Source: Catenulispora rubra
Lineage (GTDB): Bacteria; Actinomycetota; Actinomycetes; Streptomycetales; Catenulisporaceae
Assembly: GCF_015356825.1 (NCBI RefSeq)
Contig: NZ_JAACYW010000018.1
Coordinates: 1 to 64,000, forward strand
Length of the DNA: 64,000 bases
Direction of reading: 5' to 3'
The notes under the pieces were generated by a model. The model was not told the origin of the DNA and did not search any database. It saw only the letters and a program-made list of their open reading frames with translations. The position numbers and the translations under genes were made by a program. This document shows, piece after piece, positions 1-7,900 of the stretch; within the stretch, counting starts at the first letter, position 1, and each line of letters opens with the position of its first letter.

Positions 1-1
1 C

Positions 2-280
2 CCCCACCGTCTCCTACCCCGCTTCGACCCCTACCTCCTCGGCCACCGCTCCCGCGACCTGATCCTCGCCCCCGCCTTCGCCAAGCGCGTCAACGCCGGC
101 GGCGGCATGATCGCGCAGACGATGCTCGCCGACGGCCGGATCGTGGGCACCTGGAAGCCGAATCTGCTCGAACCCTTCGAAGACCTGCCGCCCGATCTGC
201 CACTGGACCTGCCACCCGACCTGCCGCCCGCCGCGGCAGAAGCCTGGCAGCGCGAAATGGACTCCGCCGCAGCCTTCTGA
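2..280 (+). CDS. Winged helix DNA-binding domain protein (AlkZ/HTH_42-like), 3' end only
   Basis: The frame is open from the window edge and ends at TGA 278-280; the start lies outside the window. The visible 92 residues contain FDPYLLGHRSRDLI and, further on, DGRIVGTWK, the usual C-terminal signature of actinobacterial winged-helix proteins related to the DNA glycosylase AlkZ (PF06224). Members of that family excise bulky or crosslinked bases, but many actinobacterial paralogues are uncharacterised. A short tandem stretch, DLPPDLPLDLPPDLPP, lies near the end and is probably a flexible linker. Family assignment is fairly safe; glycosylase activity cannot be judged from this fragment. Confidence 0.7.
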   Translation, partial: PHRLLPRFDPYLLGHRSRDLILAPAFAKRVNAGGGMIAQTMLADGRIVGTWKPNLLEPFEDLPPDLPLDLPPDLPPAAAEAWQREMDSAAAF

Positions 281-392
281 CCACACCGGTATCCCTCAAG
301 AGGAGTAATCCCGCACCTCACCGGGCATCTGCCACCTGGCGGCCATCGCAGTTCCGCACCAGCCACAAACCGACAACGAAGCAGCCACGAAC

Positions 393-1508
393 TCAGCGCG
401 TATAAACGGTGACGAAATCCCGCTCGTTGCCAGACGTGAAGCGTCCCGCCGGCCCGAGCCACGGCGCCGGTTCGGTCCAGCGTCCGTCCGCGTAGGTCCC
501 GAAGATCGGTCGCGTGAAGTTGATGTCCAACTGCATGGCGCGCACCGCGCCGGCCCGCTGGAGGTACTGCGCGAGTTGCAAGGGCGAGGCGTTGTGCACC
601 GCCGCGTAGACCACTTTCCCGTCCACCGTCACCCCGATCCCGGAGCGGTTGCCGTGTACGTCCGCCGAGTTGTTGGTGAAGCCCCACGTCCGCTCGTCCG
701 CCGCGGTCCCGTCGTCGAGGTCCGCCGCGAGCTTCCCGTCGTTGATCATCAGGGCCAGGTTCTGGCGCACGCCGACCACGTCGGCGCTCGGCAGCCCGCC
801 GGGCCACGCCAGGACGTCCATCGAGCCGTCCTTGTAGAAGACCTCCGAAGCCGTCCACGTGCGCAACGGCCCAAAGGCCGTGTGGCCGCCTAGGTAGAAA
901 CCACCCCAGGAAGCGTTGTTGGCCATGAGGAACCCCCCGTTCCACCCGGCGAGGAGCCCGCTCGTGCTCGCGGCGTTGCCGCCGGGCCAGCCGTTCCCGC
1001 CGGGGACCTGCGAGCCGGCGTGCAGCTCGAAGCGCACCGCCGCGGGGTCGAACCGTGCCGCGAACGCGTCGGCGTTTCCGCTGACCTCGACGCGGGGCGA
1101 GCCCGCGTGCCACGCCAGCGGCTCCCCGGCCGGCGCGGAGTCGGTGTATCCGGGCAGCTTCGTCACCGGGCCGGCGGCCGAGGAGCCCGGCACGACCGGG
1201 ACGTGGGACGGTGCGGTGGCCGACGGCGTCGTCGGCGCCGACGTTGAGGATGTTGAGGACGAAGCACCCGAAGACGCACCGCCCGAAGACGCACCGCCCG
1301 AAGACGAACCGCCCGAAGACGCCGCGACCCCCGACGATTTCGAAGCCCCCGTCGGGGAAATCCCTCCCGGACCCTTGCCCGTGGGCGTCGTGCTCATGGC
1401 AGAGCCCGTACCACTCGACGAACACCCTGATACGGCGACCACGACCGTCGCGACCGCCACCGAGACGACACTGAAGCGTTTCCCGAAACTGCTGCTCACG
1501 GGGATCAC
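393..1508 (-). CDS. Secreted lipoprotein with phosphodiester glycosidase (NAGPA)-like domain
   Basis: A GTG start gives a 371-aa protein with a signal peptide ending in a lipobox (AVSGC, Cys about residue 29), so it should be a lipid-anchored surface protein. A Ser/Gly/Ala-rich linker covers roughly residues 30-115. The C-terminal half has MANNASWGGFY, GIGVTVDGKVVYAAV and AMQLDIN, which resemble the conserved blocks of the phosphodiester glycosidase family (PF09992, the fold of the lysosomal uncovering enzyme). Bacterial members cleave GlcNAc-phosphodiesters or exopolysaccharide; the substrate here is unknown. It stands alone, convergent to nothing obvious. Domain call moderate, export call strong. 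Confidence 0.65.
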   Translation of the reverse strand: MIPVSSSFGKRFSVVSVAVATVVVAVSGCSSSGTGSAMSTTPTGKGPGGISPTGASKSSGVAASSGGSSSGGASSGGASSGASSSTSSTSAPTTPSATAPSHVPVVPGSSAAGPVTKLPGYTDSAPAGEPLAWHAGSPRVEVSGNADAFAARFDPAAVRFELHAGSQVPGGNGWPGGNAASTSGLLAGWNGGFLMANNASWGGFYLGGHTAFGPLRTWTASEVFYKDGSMDVLAWPGGLPSADVVGVRQNLALMINDGKLAADLDDGTAADERTWGFTNNSADVHGNRSGIGVTVDGKVVYAAVHNASPLQLAQYLQRAGAVRAMQLDINFTRPIFGTYADGRWTEPAPWLGPAGRFTSGNERDFVTVYTR

Positions 1509-1619
1509 CTTAGATGTTCACCCGGAGTCAACGCTAAGTGACCTACCGGTGACGGATAGTCCAGGTTACTCTTGTATCAGGACCCGATAACCCCGATGAG
1601 AGCGTGTATAAGGGAAACC

Positions 1620-2201
1620 ATGACGGGGACCATCGACCAAGGGTTCCAGGCCAACGAGAACAAGACCGGGGGTGCCGGACGCCCCCTGAGCCTCGGCGAC
1701 TCCGGGCACCAGGGCGACTTCGGTGAGACGTTCATCAGAGCCCTGGCCGCCGCGGCCAACCTCGACGCCCTGCGCTCCGACCGCGACCGGGTCGGAGTGG
1801 ACTGGACGCTACGCTATCCCGCCGCGGACGGACGCCGCGGGTTCCCCCTGATAGACGCCCAGGTGAAGTCCTGGTCCGATCCGCGCGGAAACGACGTCGC
1901 CTGGCGTTATCCGCTGGAAGTGAAGAACTTCAACTGGCTCGCCGGGCGTGACTACCTGGTGCCCCGGTTCCTCTTCCTGGTGGTCGTGCCGCGCGCCTCC
2001 TCGGCGTGGACGGACATCACCACGGACCGGCTAATCCTCCGGCACGCCGCGTATTGGGCGTGTTTCCACGACGCGCTCCCGTTGCCGGGAAGAAACCGGT
2101 CAAGTACGTATACAGTGCGCGTCCCGCGTGAGAATCTGCTTACTATCAGGGCCCTCCACGGGCTGTTCGGCGATGGGTTCCGGGAGATGCTCACGTCATG
2201 A
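1620..2201 (+). CDS. DUF4365 domain protein, probable PD-(D/E)XK nuclease fold
   Basis: The ATG at 1620 is preferred over an upstream in-frame ATG at 1572 because AAGGGA precedes it. The 193-aa product carries GVDWTLRY, then IDAQVKSW and YPLEVKNFNWL, ending with the AYWACF block, the pattern of DUF4365. The D...QVK spacing fits the D-(D/E/Q)xK core of restriction endonuclease-like nucleases, so a DNA- or RNA-cleaving role is plausible but not shown. Its stop overlaps the next start (ATGA at 2198), which implies translational coupling. DUF4365 proteins often occur in accessory or defence-like gene sets. Confidence 0.7.
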   Translation: MTGTIDQGFQANENKTGGAGRPLSLGDSGHQGDFGETFIRALAAAANLDALRSDRDRVGVDWTLRYPAADGRRGFPLIDAQVKSWSDPRGNDVAWRYPLEVKNFNWLAGRDYLVPRFLFLVVVPRASSAWTDITTDRLILRHAAYWACFHDALPLPGRNRSSTYTVRVPRENLLTIRALHGLFGDGFREMLTS

Positions 2202-3010
2202 CCGCCCCCACATCCGCATCCGGCCGGGCCGCAAGGCTCCGGCCGGATGACGTACTCCGCTATTTGGCAGCAACGGGCTGGCGCAGAGGCCGCGACTACG
2301 GACGCGGCCAGATCTGGGAGCTCGACCCGCCGCCCGGGGTCGCGAACCCGCACCCGTACGAGGTGCTGGTGCCGCTGGACCAGCGGTTGCGCGACTATCC
2401 GCTGCGGATGACCGACCTGCTGGAGACCGTCGCGAACGCCGAACAGCGGGACGCGAACTCGGTCCTCGGCGACCTGGACCTCAAGTGGGCGGACGTGCTC
2501 TACGTGCGCCTCAACGAGTTCTCGCTGGCCGATCTGGCGCCGGCGATGACCGGCCTGCGCGATCTGGCGCTGGCCGCGGCGCGCGCCGTGGACGCCAAAC
2601 ACGCCTGGGACTTCGTGCGCGGTGCCGAGGTGGGGTCCTCGCGCACCGGCGTGCCGGTGCTCACGGTGCGGACCGTCCTCACCCCGGACATCGGGGAGCC
2701 GATCGAGCGCAAGGTGACCCGGACGATGTACGAGGGCGTCCTGGGGGCCTTCCGCGCGGCCATAGGGGACCACGAGTCGCAGGCGTACTTCCCGATAGTG
2801 AACGGCTACCGGGCGACCCGTCCGACCCTCGCCAAAGAGGTCTGTGCGGCCCTGGCGCGGATGGGGGGTCGCAAGCGGTCCGGCTACGAGCTGCGCTTCA
2901 CGTGGTCGCCGGACGTGCCGTTCAAAGGAGACCAGGCGGTCTTCGAGTTCACTCCGCACGTGCTTGGGGAGGTGGCACGAGCGGCCAAGGAGCTGCGCGA
3001 CTTATCGTGA
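2198..3010 (+). CDS. Unrecognised 270-aa partner of the DUF4365 protein
   Basis: The ATG overlaps the stop of the preceding gene by 4 bases, so the two are almost certainly co-translated. No catalytic motif, signal peptide or membrane segment is visible. The protein is soluble and mixed alpha/beta, with VLVPLDQRLRDYPLRMTDLL near residue 50-70 and a C-terminal block containing GYELRFTWSPDVPF and VFEFTPHVLG. I do not recognise the family. Context suggests a dedicated partner (specificity, regulatory or immunity role) of the nuclease-fold protein, but that is inference only. Confidence 0.6.
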   Translation: MTAPTSASGRAARLRPDDVLRYLAATGWRRGRDYGRGQIWELDPPPGVANPHPYEVLVPLDQRLRDYPLRMTDLLETVANAEQRDANSVLGDLDLKWADVLYVRLNEFSLADLAPAMTGLRDLALAAARAVDAKHAWDFVRGAEVGSSRTGVPVLTVRTVLTPDIGEPIERKVTRTMYEGVLGAFRAAIGDHESQAYFPIVNGYRATRPTLAKEVCAALARMGGRKRSGYELRFTWSPDVPFKGDQAVFEFTPHVLGEVARAAKELRDLS

Positions 3011-3015
3011 TCTGT

Positions 3016-3579
3016 ATGTCCTCCATCCGCGGCGCGTACGAAGAGTTCGGTGCGGAGGAGTACTACCGGCGGTTCGGAGCCGACTACCGGAACCCGCATG
3101 AGACCGCCGTACGCGCCGTCATCCAGGAGAGTGTGAAGCGGAACTCCTTGGATCTGCGCCACGTGCTGGACTTGGCGTGCGGCAGCGGAGAGGCGACGCG
3201 CGCACTCCTTGAGATCGGCGCTAAGGAGATCGATGCAGCGGATCCCTATACGACGGCCGCATACAGCGCCGCTATAGGGATCCCCGCCGAAGAGTTGAGC
3301 TTCGAGGACGTCGCGGCAGGCGCTCTGGCCGGCCGCCACTACTCACTGACTGTGTGCAGTTTCGCGCTGCACCTGGCCGACGTCTCTCGCCTGCCGCTGC
3401 TGGCGTGGCAACTGGCCCAGGTCTCCGACGCGCTTCTGATCGTCACCCCACACAAGCGGCCCGATCTGCGGCCCGAGTGGGGCTGGCGGCTGGTCGACGA
3501 GTTCGTCCGGGACCGGGTGCGTGCCCGGGTCCACCTGTCGTACCGAGACGGCCAGGGTGAGCAGGCAGACGGCCAATAG
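3016..3579 (+). CDS. Class I SAM-dependent methyltransferase, short C terminus
   Basis: The ATG lies 5 bases after the previous stop, so it is the third gene of the unit. The 187-aa product has a clear SAM-binding motif I, LDLACGSGEATRALLEIGA, then an acidic loop (DAADPY) and LLIVTPHKRPD, typical of small Rossmann methyltransferases. The end looks cut: after RVRARV the last residues (HLSYRDGQGEQADGQ) are antisense to the final membrane helix of the convergent MFS gene. Substrate unknown. A modification partner for the DUF4365 nuclease-fold protein is possible, but the fold resembles small-molecule enzymes more than DNA methylases, with no DPPY or PC motif. Confidence 0.65.
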   Translation: MSSIRGAYEEFGAEEYYRRFGADYRNPHETAVRAVIQESVKRNSLDLRHVLDLACGSGEATRALLEIGAKEIDAADPYTTAAYSAAIGIPAEELSFEDVAAGALAGRHYSLTVCSFALHLADVSRLPLLAWQLAQVSDALLIVTPHKRPDLRPEWGWRLVDEFVRDRVRARVHLSYRDGQGEQADGQ

Positions 3580-4704
3580 GCCGCCGAACGCATAGCGTGA
3601 TCCGAGTCCACTGTCGTGGTGCGCGAACGCTATAGCGGTCGTCACCAGGTAGATGCCGCCGGACGTCCCCAGGCTGCGAGCCGTGCTGAGGAAACCGCTG
3701 ACGACACCCGAGGCGCTCTGCGGGACCGCGGCCATCACCTGCGCGTTGTTCGCCGGGGCGTAGGCGCCCAGACCCAACCCCAGGACGCCGAGCAGCGGGA
3801 CCAGCACCGCCGGCTCGAACGGCAGCGCCAGTAGCCCGGCCAGGGCCGCCACGGCCACGCCCAGCCCCACCCCGGCCCGGCACCTCAGGAACGAGGCGCC
3901 GACCGCGAAGCCGACCGGCAGCGTGGTCAGCACCAGGCCGGAGGACAGCGCGCTGCTGCCCCGAGCGGCCATGATCACCGGGACCAGCACCAGCGGCCCG
4001 AACAGGACGAGGTAGCCGCCGGCTGCGCCGAGCAGGCCCCAGCGGACGTCGTGCTGCTTCAGCGGGCCCAGATCGGGCTTGAGGCCGGGGGTGCGCTCGC
4101 GGGTGCGCGGGAGCATCACGATGCCGCCGACCAGGGCCACGATGCCGACCGGGACGTTCACCCAGAACACCCAGCGCCAGCCGAGGGTGTCCACCAGCAG
4201 GCCGCCGACCGCGGGGCCCAGGCCCAGACCGAGCGCCTGCGCCGCGGCCTGGACGCCCAGGGCCTGGCGCAGCTTCTCGCGCGGGGCGGCGTTGGAGATC
4301 AGGGCGATGCTGTTGGCCTGGAGCATCGCCGCGCCCAGGGCCTGGACCACGCGGAAGGCGATGAGGGTGTCCAGGCTGGGGGCCAGGGCGCAGGCGGCGG
4401 AGGCGGCGGTGAAGACGCCGAAGCCGTAGACGTAGAACAGCTTGCGGCCCAGGGCGTCCGACAGACGGCCGGTCGGGACCAGCAGCAGGGTGAGCGTCAG
4501 CAGATAGGACAGGGAGACCCACGAGACCGCGGACAGCGACGCGTGGAACCCGGTGCGCAGGGCCGGGTAGGCGAGCGTGGTGATCGAGGCGTCGAGCTGG
4601 CCCATGAAGGCGCCGAAACAGACGGTCAGGACCGCCAGTCGCCAGGCTGAGGGGAGGTTGCGTATGCGTTCCGGGCGCGGTCGCTCACGGAGGAGGACGT
4701 TCAC
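3343..4704 (-). CDS. MFS drug exporter of the DHA2 (EmrB/QacA) type
   Basis: GTG start at 4704. The protein is a multi-spanning permease with the DHA2 opening FMGQLDASITTLAYPALR, motif A (GRLSDALGRK) and the LDTLGWRWVFWVNVP block after helix 6. At about 390 membrane-embedded residues it is shorter than the usual 14-helix members; the loop RTRERTPGLKPD passes directly to the second half, so two central helices are missing. After the last helix a 65-residue tail runs antisense through the neighbouring methyltransferase gene to the stop at 3343. It is divergent from a MarR gene with two palindromic operators between them, so it is probably a substrate-induced efflux pump. Confidence 0.8.
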   Translation of the reverse strand: MNVLLRERPRPERIRNLPSAWRLAVLTVCFGAFMGQLDASITTLAYPALRTGFHASLSAVSWVSLSYLLTLTLLLVPTGRLSDALGRKLFYVYGFGVFTAASAACALAPSLDTLIAFRVVQALGAAMLQANSIALISNAAPREKLRQALGVQAAAQALGLGLGPAVGGLLVDTLGWRWVFWVNVPVGIVALVGGIVMLPRTRERTPGLKPDLGPLKQHDVRWGLLGAAGGYLVLFGPLVLVPVIMAARGSSALSSGLVLTTLPVGFAVGASFLRCRAGVGLGVAVAALAGLLALPFEPAVLVPLLGVLGLGLGAYAPANNAQVMAAVPQSASGVVSGFLSTARSLGTSGGIYLVTTAIAFAHHDSGLGSRYAFGGLLAVCLLTLAVSVRQVDPGTHPVPDELVDQPPAPLGPQIGPLVWGDDQKRVGDLGQLPRQQRQARDVGQVQRETAHSQ

Positions 4705-4719
4705 GATTTACAGCGTACC

Positions 4720-4748
4720 CCGAAAGTTTCGGACACCGAAATATTCGG
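4720..4748. promoter_or_regulatory. Twin palindromic operators between MFS exporter and marR
   Basis: Two 13-bp perfect palindromes, CCGAAAGTTTCGG (4720-4732) and CCGAAATATTCGG (4736-4748), share the form CCGAA-n3-TTCGG and lie 16 bp centre to centre in the divergent promoter region. Position and symmetry suit a dimeric MarR repressor acting on both genes. Confidence 0.65.
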
Positions 4749-4819
4749 AGCGCCGACACTGTGTCTCAACCGTGCGGAGGCACAGGCGCAACCGGGCCTT
4801 CGTCTTCTAAGGTCTGGAC

Positions 4820-5383
4820 ATGCCTACGCCGGAGACCCCCGCGACGCCACAGAAGTTCGAGGCCCAGACGTTCCAGGCTCAGACGTCCCAGGCCCGGTCG
4901 CACGAGCCGCCCGCGCCCGGCGACGCGACCGCGCAGCAGCTCACCGACGTGGTGACGCGGCTGCGGCGCGCGCTGCGCACGTCGATCCGCACGGAGTACC
5001 CGTGGGAGGCGCTGCCGATGGCGCAGATCGAGCTGATGCAGGCGCTCAGCGACCGGTCCCCGGCCCGGGTCGGCGACCTGGCGGCGCGCCAGCGGCTGTC
5101 CACCTCGACGGTCAGCGGGCTGATCGGGCAGCTGATGACGGCGGGCCTGGTGGTGCGCGGCACGCACGCCGACGACCGCCGGGTGGCGGTGGTGGAGCTG
5201 ACCGAGGCCGGCCGCGACCAGCTGGCCGACTGGCAGGCGGCGCACCAGCGGCGGATCGGCGCCGCGCTGGAGCGGCTGGAGGTGCCCGAGCAGGACGCGG
5301 TGGCGGCGGCCCTGCCGGCGCTGGCGAAGCTGGTGGAGTACTTGTTCGCGGGGTCGGGACTGGGCGCCGAGGACGAGGCGTGA
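4820..5383 (+). CDS. MarR family transcriptional regulator
   Basis: The 187-aa protein has a low-complexity N terminus of about 40 residues (repeated Q/T/E), then a MarR winged helix: VGDLAARQRLSTSTVSGLIGQLMTAGLVVR forms the helix-turn-helix and THADDRRVAVVELTEAG the wing with the typical DxRxxxxxLT pattern. It is divergent from the MFS exporter, with twin palindromes in the gap, so it most likely represses the pump and itself until a toxic ligand binds. The ligand cannot be read from sequence. Confidence 0.85.
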   Translation: MPTPETPATPQKFEAQTFQAQTSQARSHEPPAPGDATAQQLTDVVTRLRRALRTSIRTEYPWEALPMAQIELMQALSDRSPARVGDLAARQRLSTSTVSGLIGQLMTAGLVVRGTHADDRRVAVVELTEAGRDQLADWQAAHQRRIGAALERLEVPEQDAVAAALPALAKLVEYLFAGSGLGAEDEA

Positions 5384-5495
5384 GCCTGCCCCGTCGGCGC
5401 CGTCGTCGGTTGCGTGCGGCCAGGAGTACAGCCTGGCTGCCGGGTGATGACAGGATGGAACAGCCAACTTCTGAATCTGCCGCTGAGGACAACGC

Positions 5496-6062
5496 ATGAC
5501 CATCGATCCGGGAGCCATCCCGAACTTCGGCCCGCAGGAGCCGCCGCAGGGTCCGCCGCCGATCATCAAGCCCGACGCCAAGCTGATCGGTGACCTGTTC
5601 GAGCAGGTCGGGATCAAGCACGGCACCGACGACGAGGGCGACATCGTCGCCTCCTGGCCGGGCTTCCGTGTCTACGCGATGTTCCGTGGGGAGAACAAGG
5701 AGCTGTTCGCGGTGCGTGCCTTCTACGAGCGCGCGTACCCGCTGGAGGAGAAGCAGGAACTGCTCGACGTCATCGACGAGTGGAACCGCGACTCGCTGTG
5801 GCCGAAGGTGTACACGCACACCAACGAGGAAGGCATCCTGCGGCTGGTCGGCGAGTCGCAGATGGTCGTGCCGCAGGGCGTGAACGTCGACTACTTCGTC
5901 GCCAGCGTCATGAACTGGGTGCAGGCCTCGATCGGCTTCAACGGCTGGCTGGCCGAGCGGCTCGGGCTCGAGGTCGAGGTGGACTCGGTCGGGCAGGGCG
6001 GCGACGACGATGACGACGACCCCGACGGTCCGGGCATCAACCCGGGCGGGATCAACAACTGA
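5496..6062 (+). CDS. YbjN domain-containing protein
   Basis: The 188-aa protein matches the actinobacterial YbjN layout: DLFEQVGIKHGTDDEGDIVASW near residue 30-50, a central LLDVIDEWNRDSLWPKVY block and the NVDYFVASVMNW helix. YbjN proteins resemble type III secretion chaperones in fold and have been linked to stress and motility control in enterobacteria; no biochemical role is known in actinomycetes. The C terminus is a short acidic run of six Asp followed by Pro/Gly/Asn. It stands alone and is followed by a hairpin at 6097-6124. Confidence 0.75.
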   Translation: MTIDPGAIPNFGPQEPPQGPPPIIKPDAKLIGDLFEQVGIKHGTDDEGDIVASWPGFRVYAMFRGENKELFAVRAFYERAYPLEEKQELLDVIDEWNRDSLWPKVYTHTNEEGILRLVGESQMVVPQGVNVDYFVASVMNWVQASIGFNGWLAERLGLEVEVDSVGQGGDDDDDDPDGPGINPGGINN

Positions 6063-6096
6063 TCGGCGACCGATCGGCGAGTGTTCGGCAGTGACC

Positions 6097-6124
6097 GGCG
6101 GCTGACGTTTATACGTCAGTCGCC
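6097..6124 (+). terminator. Hairpin after the YbjN gene
   Basis: A 12-bp stem (6097-6108 with 6113-6124, one G:T pair) closes a TTAT loop 35 bases after the YbjN stop. No T-run follows, as usual for high-GC actinomycete terminators. Confidence 0.6.
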
Positions 6125-6253
6125 GCAACGGCGTTGAGGGTCTGATTTCCCTTAAGGGCGTCATCGCAGGCCTCGGGGTCACGCAGCGGGCCAGCGGATT
6201 TCGGACCCTGCGTTGTCCGCGCGCCAACCGCGGCGGAGTGCCAGAATCAGGGC

Positions 6254-6643
6254 ATGGCGACGGGGCTGAGCAGCATCCGCATCGAGATCGGCGGGTCGGA
6301 GCACTGGGGCGTCGAAGCGGCCGTCCAGCCGCTGATCGACGGCCGCGACATAATCCGCGAGTCATTCGTCTCCGGCCCCGGGCTCCCGCCGGAGATCCTG
6401 CTGCGCCCCGACGGCGGCCTGCGCGCGGACGCCGAGCCGCGCGAAGTGGTCCTCGCCGAGGCCGACTGCACCCCCGAGTGCTGCGGTGCGCTGGCGGTGA
6501 CCATCCGCCGCGAGGGCGAGCAGGTGGTGTGGGGCGGCTGGCGGGATCTGAACGGACCGGCACCGGTGCTGCCCGAGTTCCGCTTCGACGCGGGGGAGTA
6601 CGACGCGGAGATCGCTCGGGCCGAGCACGCCGCGCTGCACTAG
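6254..6643 (+). CDS. Hypothetical 129-aa protein
   Basis: The ATG is followed by a codon pattern with strong third-position G/C bias, supporting a real gene. The product is acidic and soluble, with no signal peptide or helix. Visible features are a pair CTPECC near residue 75-80, a WGGWRDL stretch and a predicted beta-rich body (IRIEIGGSEHWGVEAAV at the start). I do not recognise the family. It lies between the YbjN gene and a convergent DMT permease and shares no obvious operon. Confidence 0.55.
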   Translation: MATGLSSIRIEIGGSEHWGVEAAVQPLIDGRDIIRESFVSGPGLPPEILLRPDGGLRADAEPREVVLAEADCTPECCGALAVTIRREGEQVVWGGWRDLNGPAPVLPEFRFDAGEYDAEIARAEHAALH

Positions 6644-6734
6644 CCGGCGCCGAGCACGGCCAGGCACCCGCCTCGCTGCCTAGCGCTGCCGCAGCTCATG
6701 GCCGCCCGTCGCTGACCAGCTCTGGCTCTACCGC

Positions 6735-7775
6735 CTACCGCCGCCGCGGACCCAACTCCACCGCGTACATCGCCGCGAGCACCATCGCCGCCCCGATCCA
6801 TCCGCGCACCGCCAGCGTCTCGCCGGCGAGTACCCCGGTCACGCCCGCGAACACCGGCTCCATCGTCAGCACCACCGCGGCGCGCGTGGCCGGCATCCGG
6901 GCCTGGGACCAGGTCTGCAGGAAGAACCCCGCCGCCGTGCCGAGCAGCGCCGTCACCGCGACCGCGGCCCAGCCCGCGGTGTTCGGGGGCAGCGTCAGCA
7001 CGTGGCCGCCGCGGCTCCCGTGGCCGATCACCGCGAGCAGCAGCGAGACCGCCGCGACCGTCCCGATCTGCACCACCGCCAGGGCGTACGCGTCGTGCCG
7101 GTGCGACCACTCGCCCAGGCCCACGATGTGCAGTGCGAAGAAGAATGCGCCGACCACCGTCAGCAGCTCCCCGCGCCCTATCGACAGGCCGTGCAGTGAG
7201 ATCAGCCCGAGTCCGACCGTCGCCAGCGCCACCGCCACCCACACCGCCGACGGCACGCGCCGCCGCAGCAGCACCGCGCCGATCAGCGGCGTGAACACCA
7301 CGAACAGTCCGGTGATGAACCCGGACACCGACGCCGACGCGGTGCGCAGCCCGAACGTCTGCGCCGCGTACCCCGCCGCCAGCACCAGCCCGAGCAGCAC
7401 GCCGTGCCGCCAGCCGCTGCGCCCCAGCCCGGCCAGCGCCCGCGGCCGCACCGCGAGCATCGCCGCGCACGCCAGCGCGAACCGCAGCCCCAGGAAGTCC
7501 AGCACCGGCACCGAGGCGATGGCGTCCTTCACGACCAGGAACGTCGAGCCCCACACCGCCGTGGTGGCCACCAGTCCGGCGGTCGCCAGCAGGCCCGATC
7601 GGCGCGTCGCCGCGTACTGGTGCGCGGGGGACAGCGATGACGACGACGGCGAACCCGGCGCCGGCGGTACGCTCAGCGCAGGCTCGGAGGCGGGCGACGC
7701 AGGCGCGGCGGGGACTGAGGCCGGGACTGGGCCGGATATCGAGCCGGGGACTGGGCCGGGGACTTCGGTGGTCAC
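6735..7775 (-). CDS. EamA/DMT superfamily permease
   Basis: GTG start at 7775. A Pro/Ser/Ala-rich cytoplasmic N terminus of about 58 residues precedes ten predicted membrane helices. The two EamA repeats are visible: TTAVWGSTFLVVKDAI with LRFALACAAML in the first, and GTAAGFFLQTWSQARMPATR with EPVFAGVTGVLAGE in the second. These belong to the 10-TMS drug/metabolite transporter group, generally exporters of small metabolites or amino acids. Substrate unknown. The long low-complexity N terminus is unusual, and an internal start nearer the first helix cannot be excluded. Confidence 0.85.
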   Translation of the reverse strand: MTTEVPGPVPGSISGPVPASVPAAPASPASEPALSVPPAPGSPSSSSLSPAHQYAATRRSGLLATAGLVATTAVWGSTFLVVKDAIASVPVLDFLGLRFALACAAMLAVRPRALAGLGRSGWRHGVLLGLVLAAGYAAQTFGLRTASASVSGFITGLFVVFTPLIGAVLLRRRVPSAVWVAVALATVGLGLISLHGLSIGRGELLTVVGAFFFALHIVGLGEWSHRHDAYALAVVQIGTVAAVSLLLAVIGHGSRGGHVLTLPPNTAGWAAVAVTALLGTAAGFFLQTWSQARMPATRAAVVLTMEPVFAGVTGVLAGETLAVRGWIGAAMVLAAMYAVELGPRRR

Positions 7776-7900
7776 GCCCGCCAGCCTCTCATAACTTTGC
7801 CGAATGGCGGATTTATATTCGGTCGGCGAGACGGGGTCCGATCACAGGACCTTGGTACAGTTTCCGTTCGAACCTGAATGCGAAGTGGGGGGATTCCACA

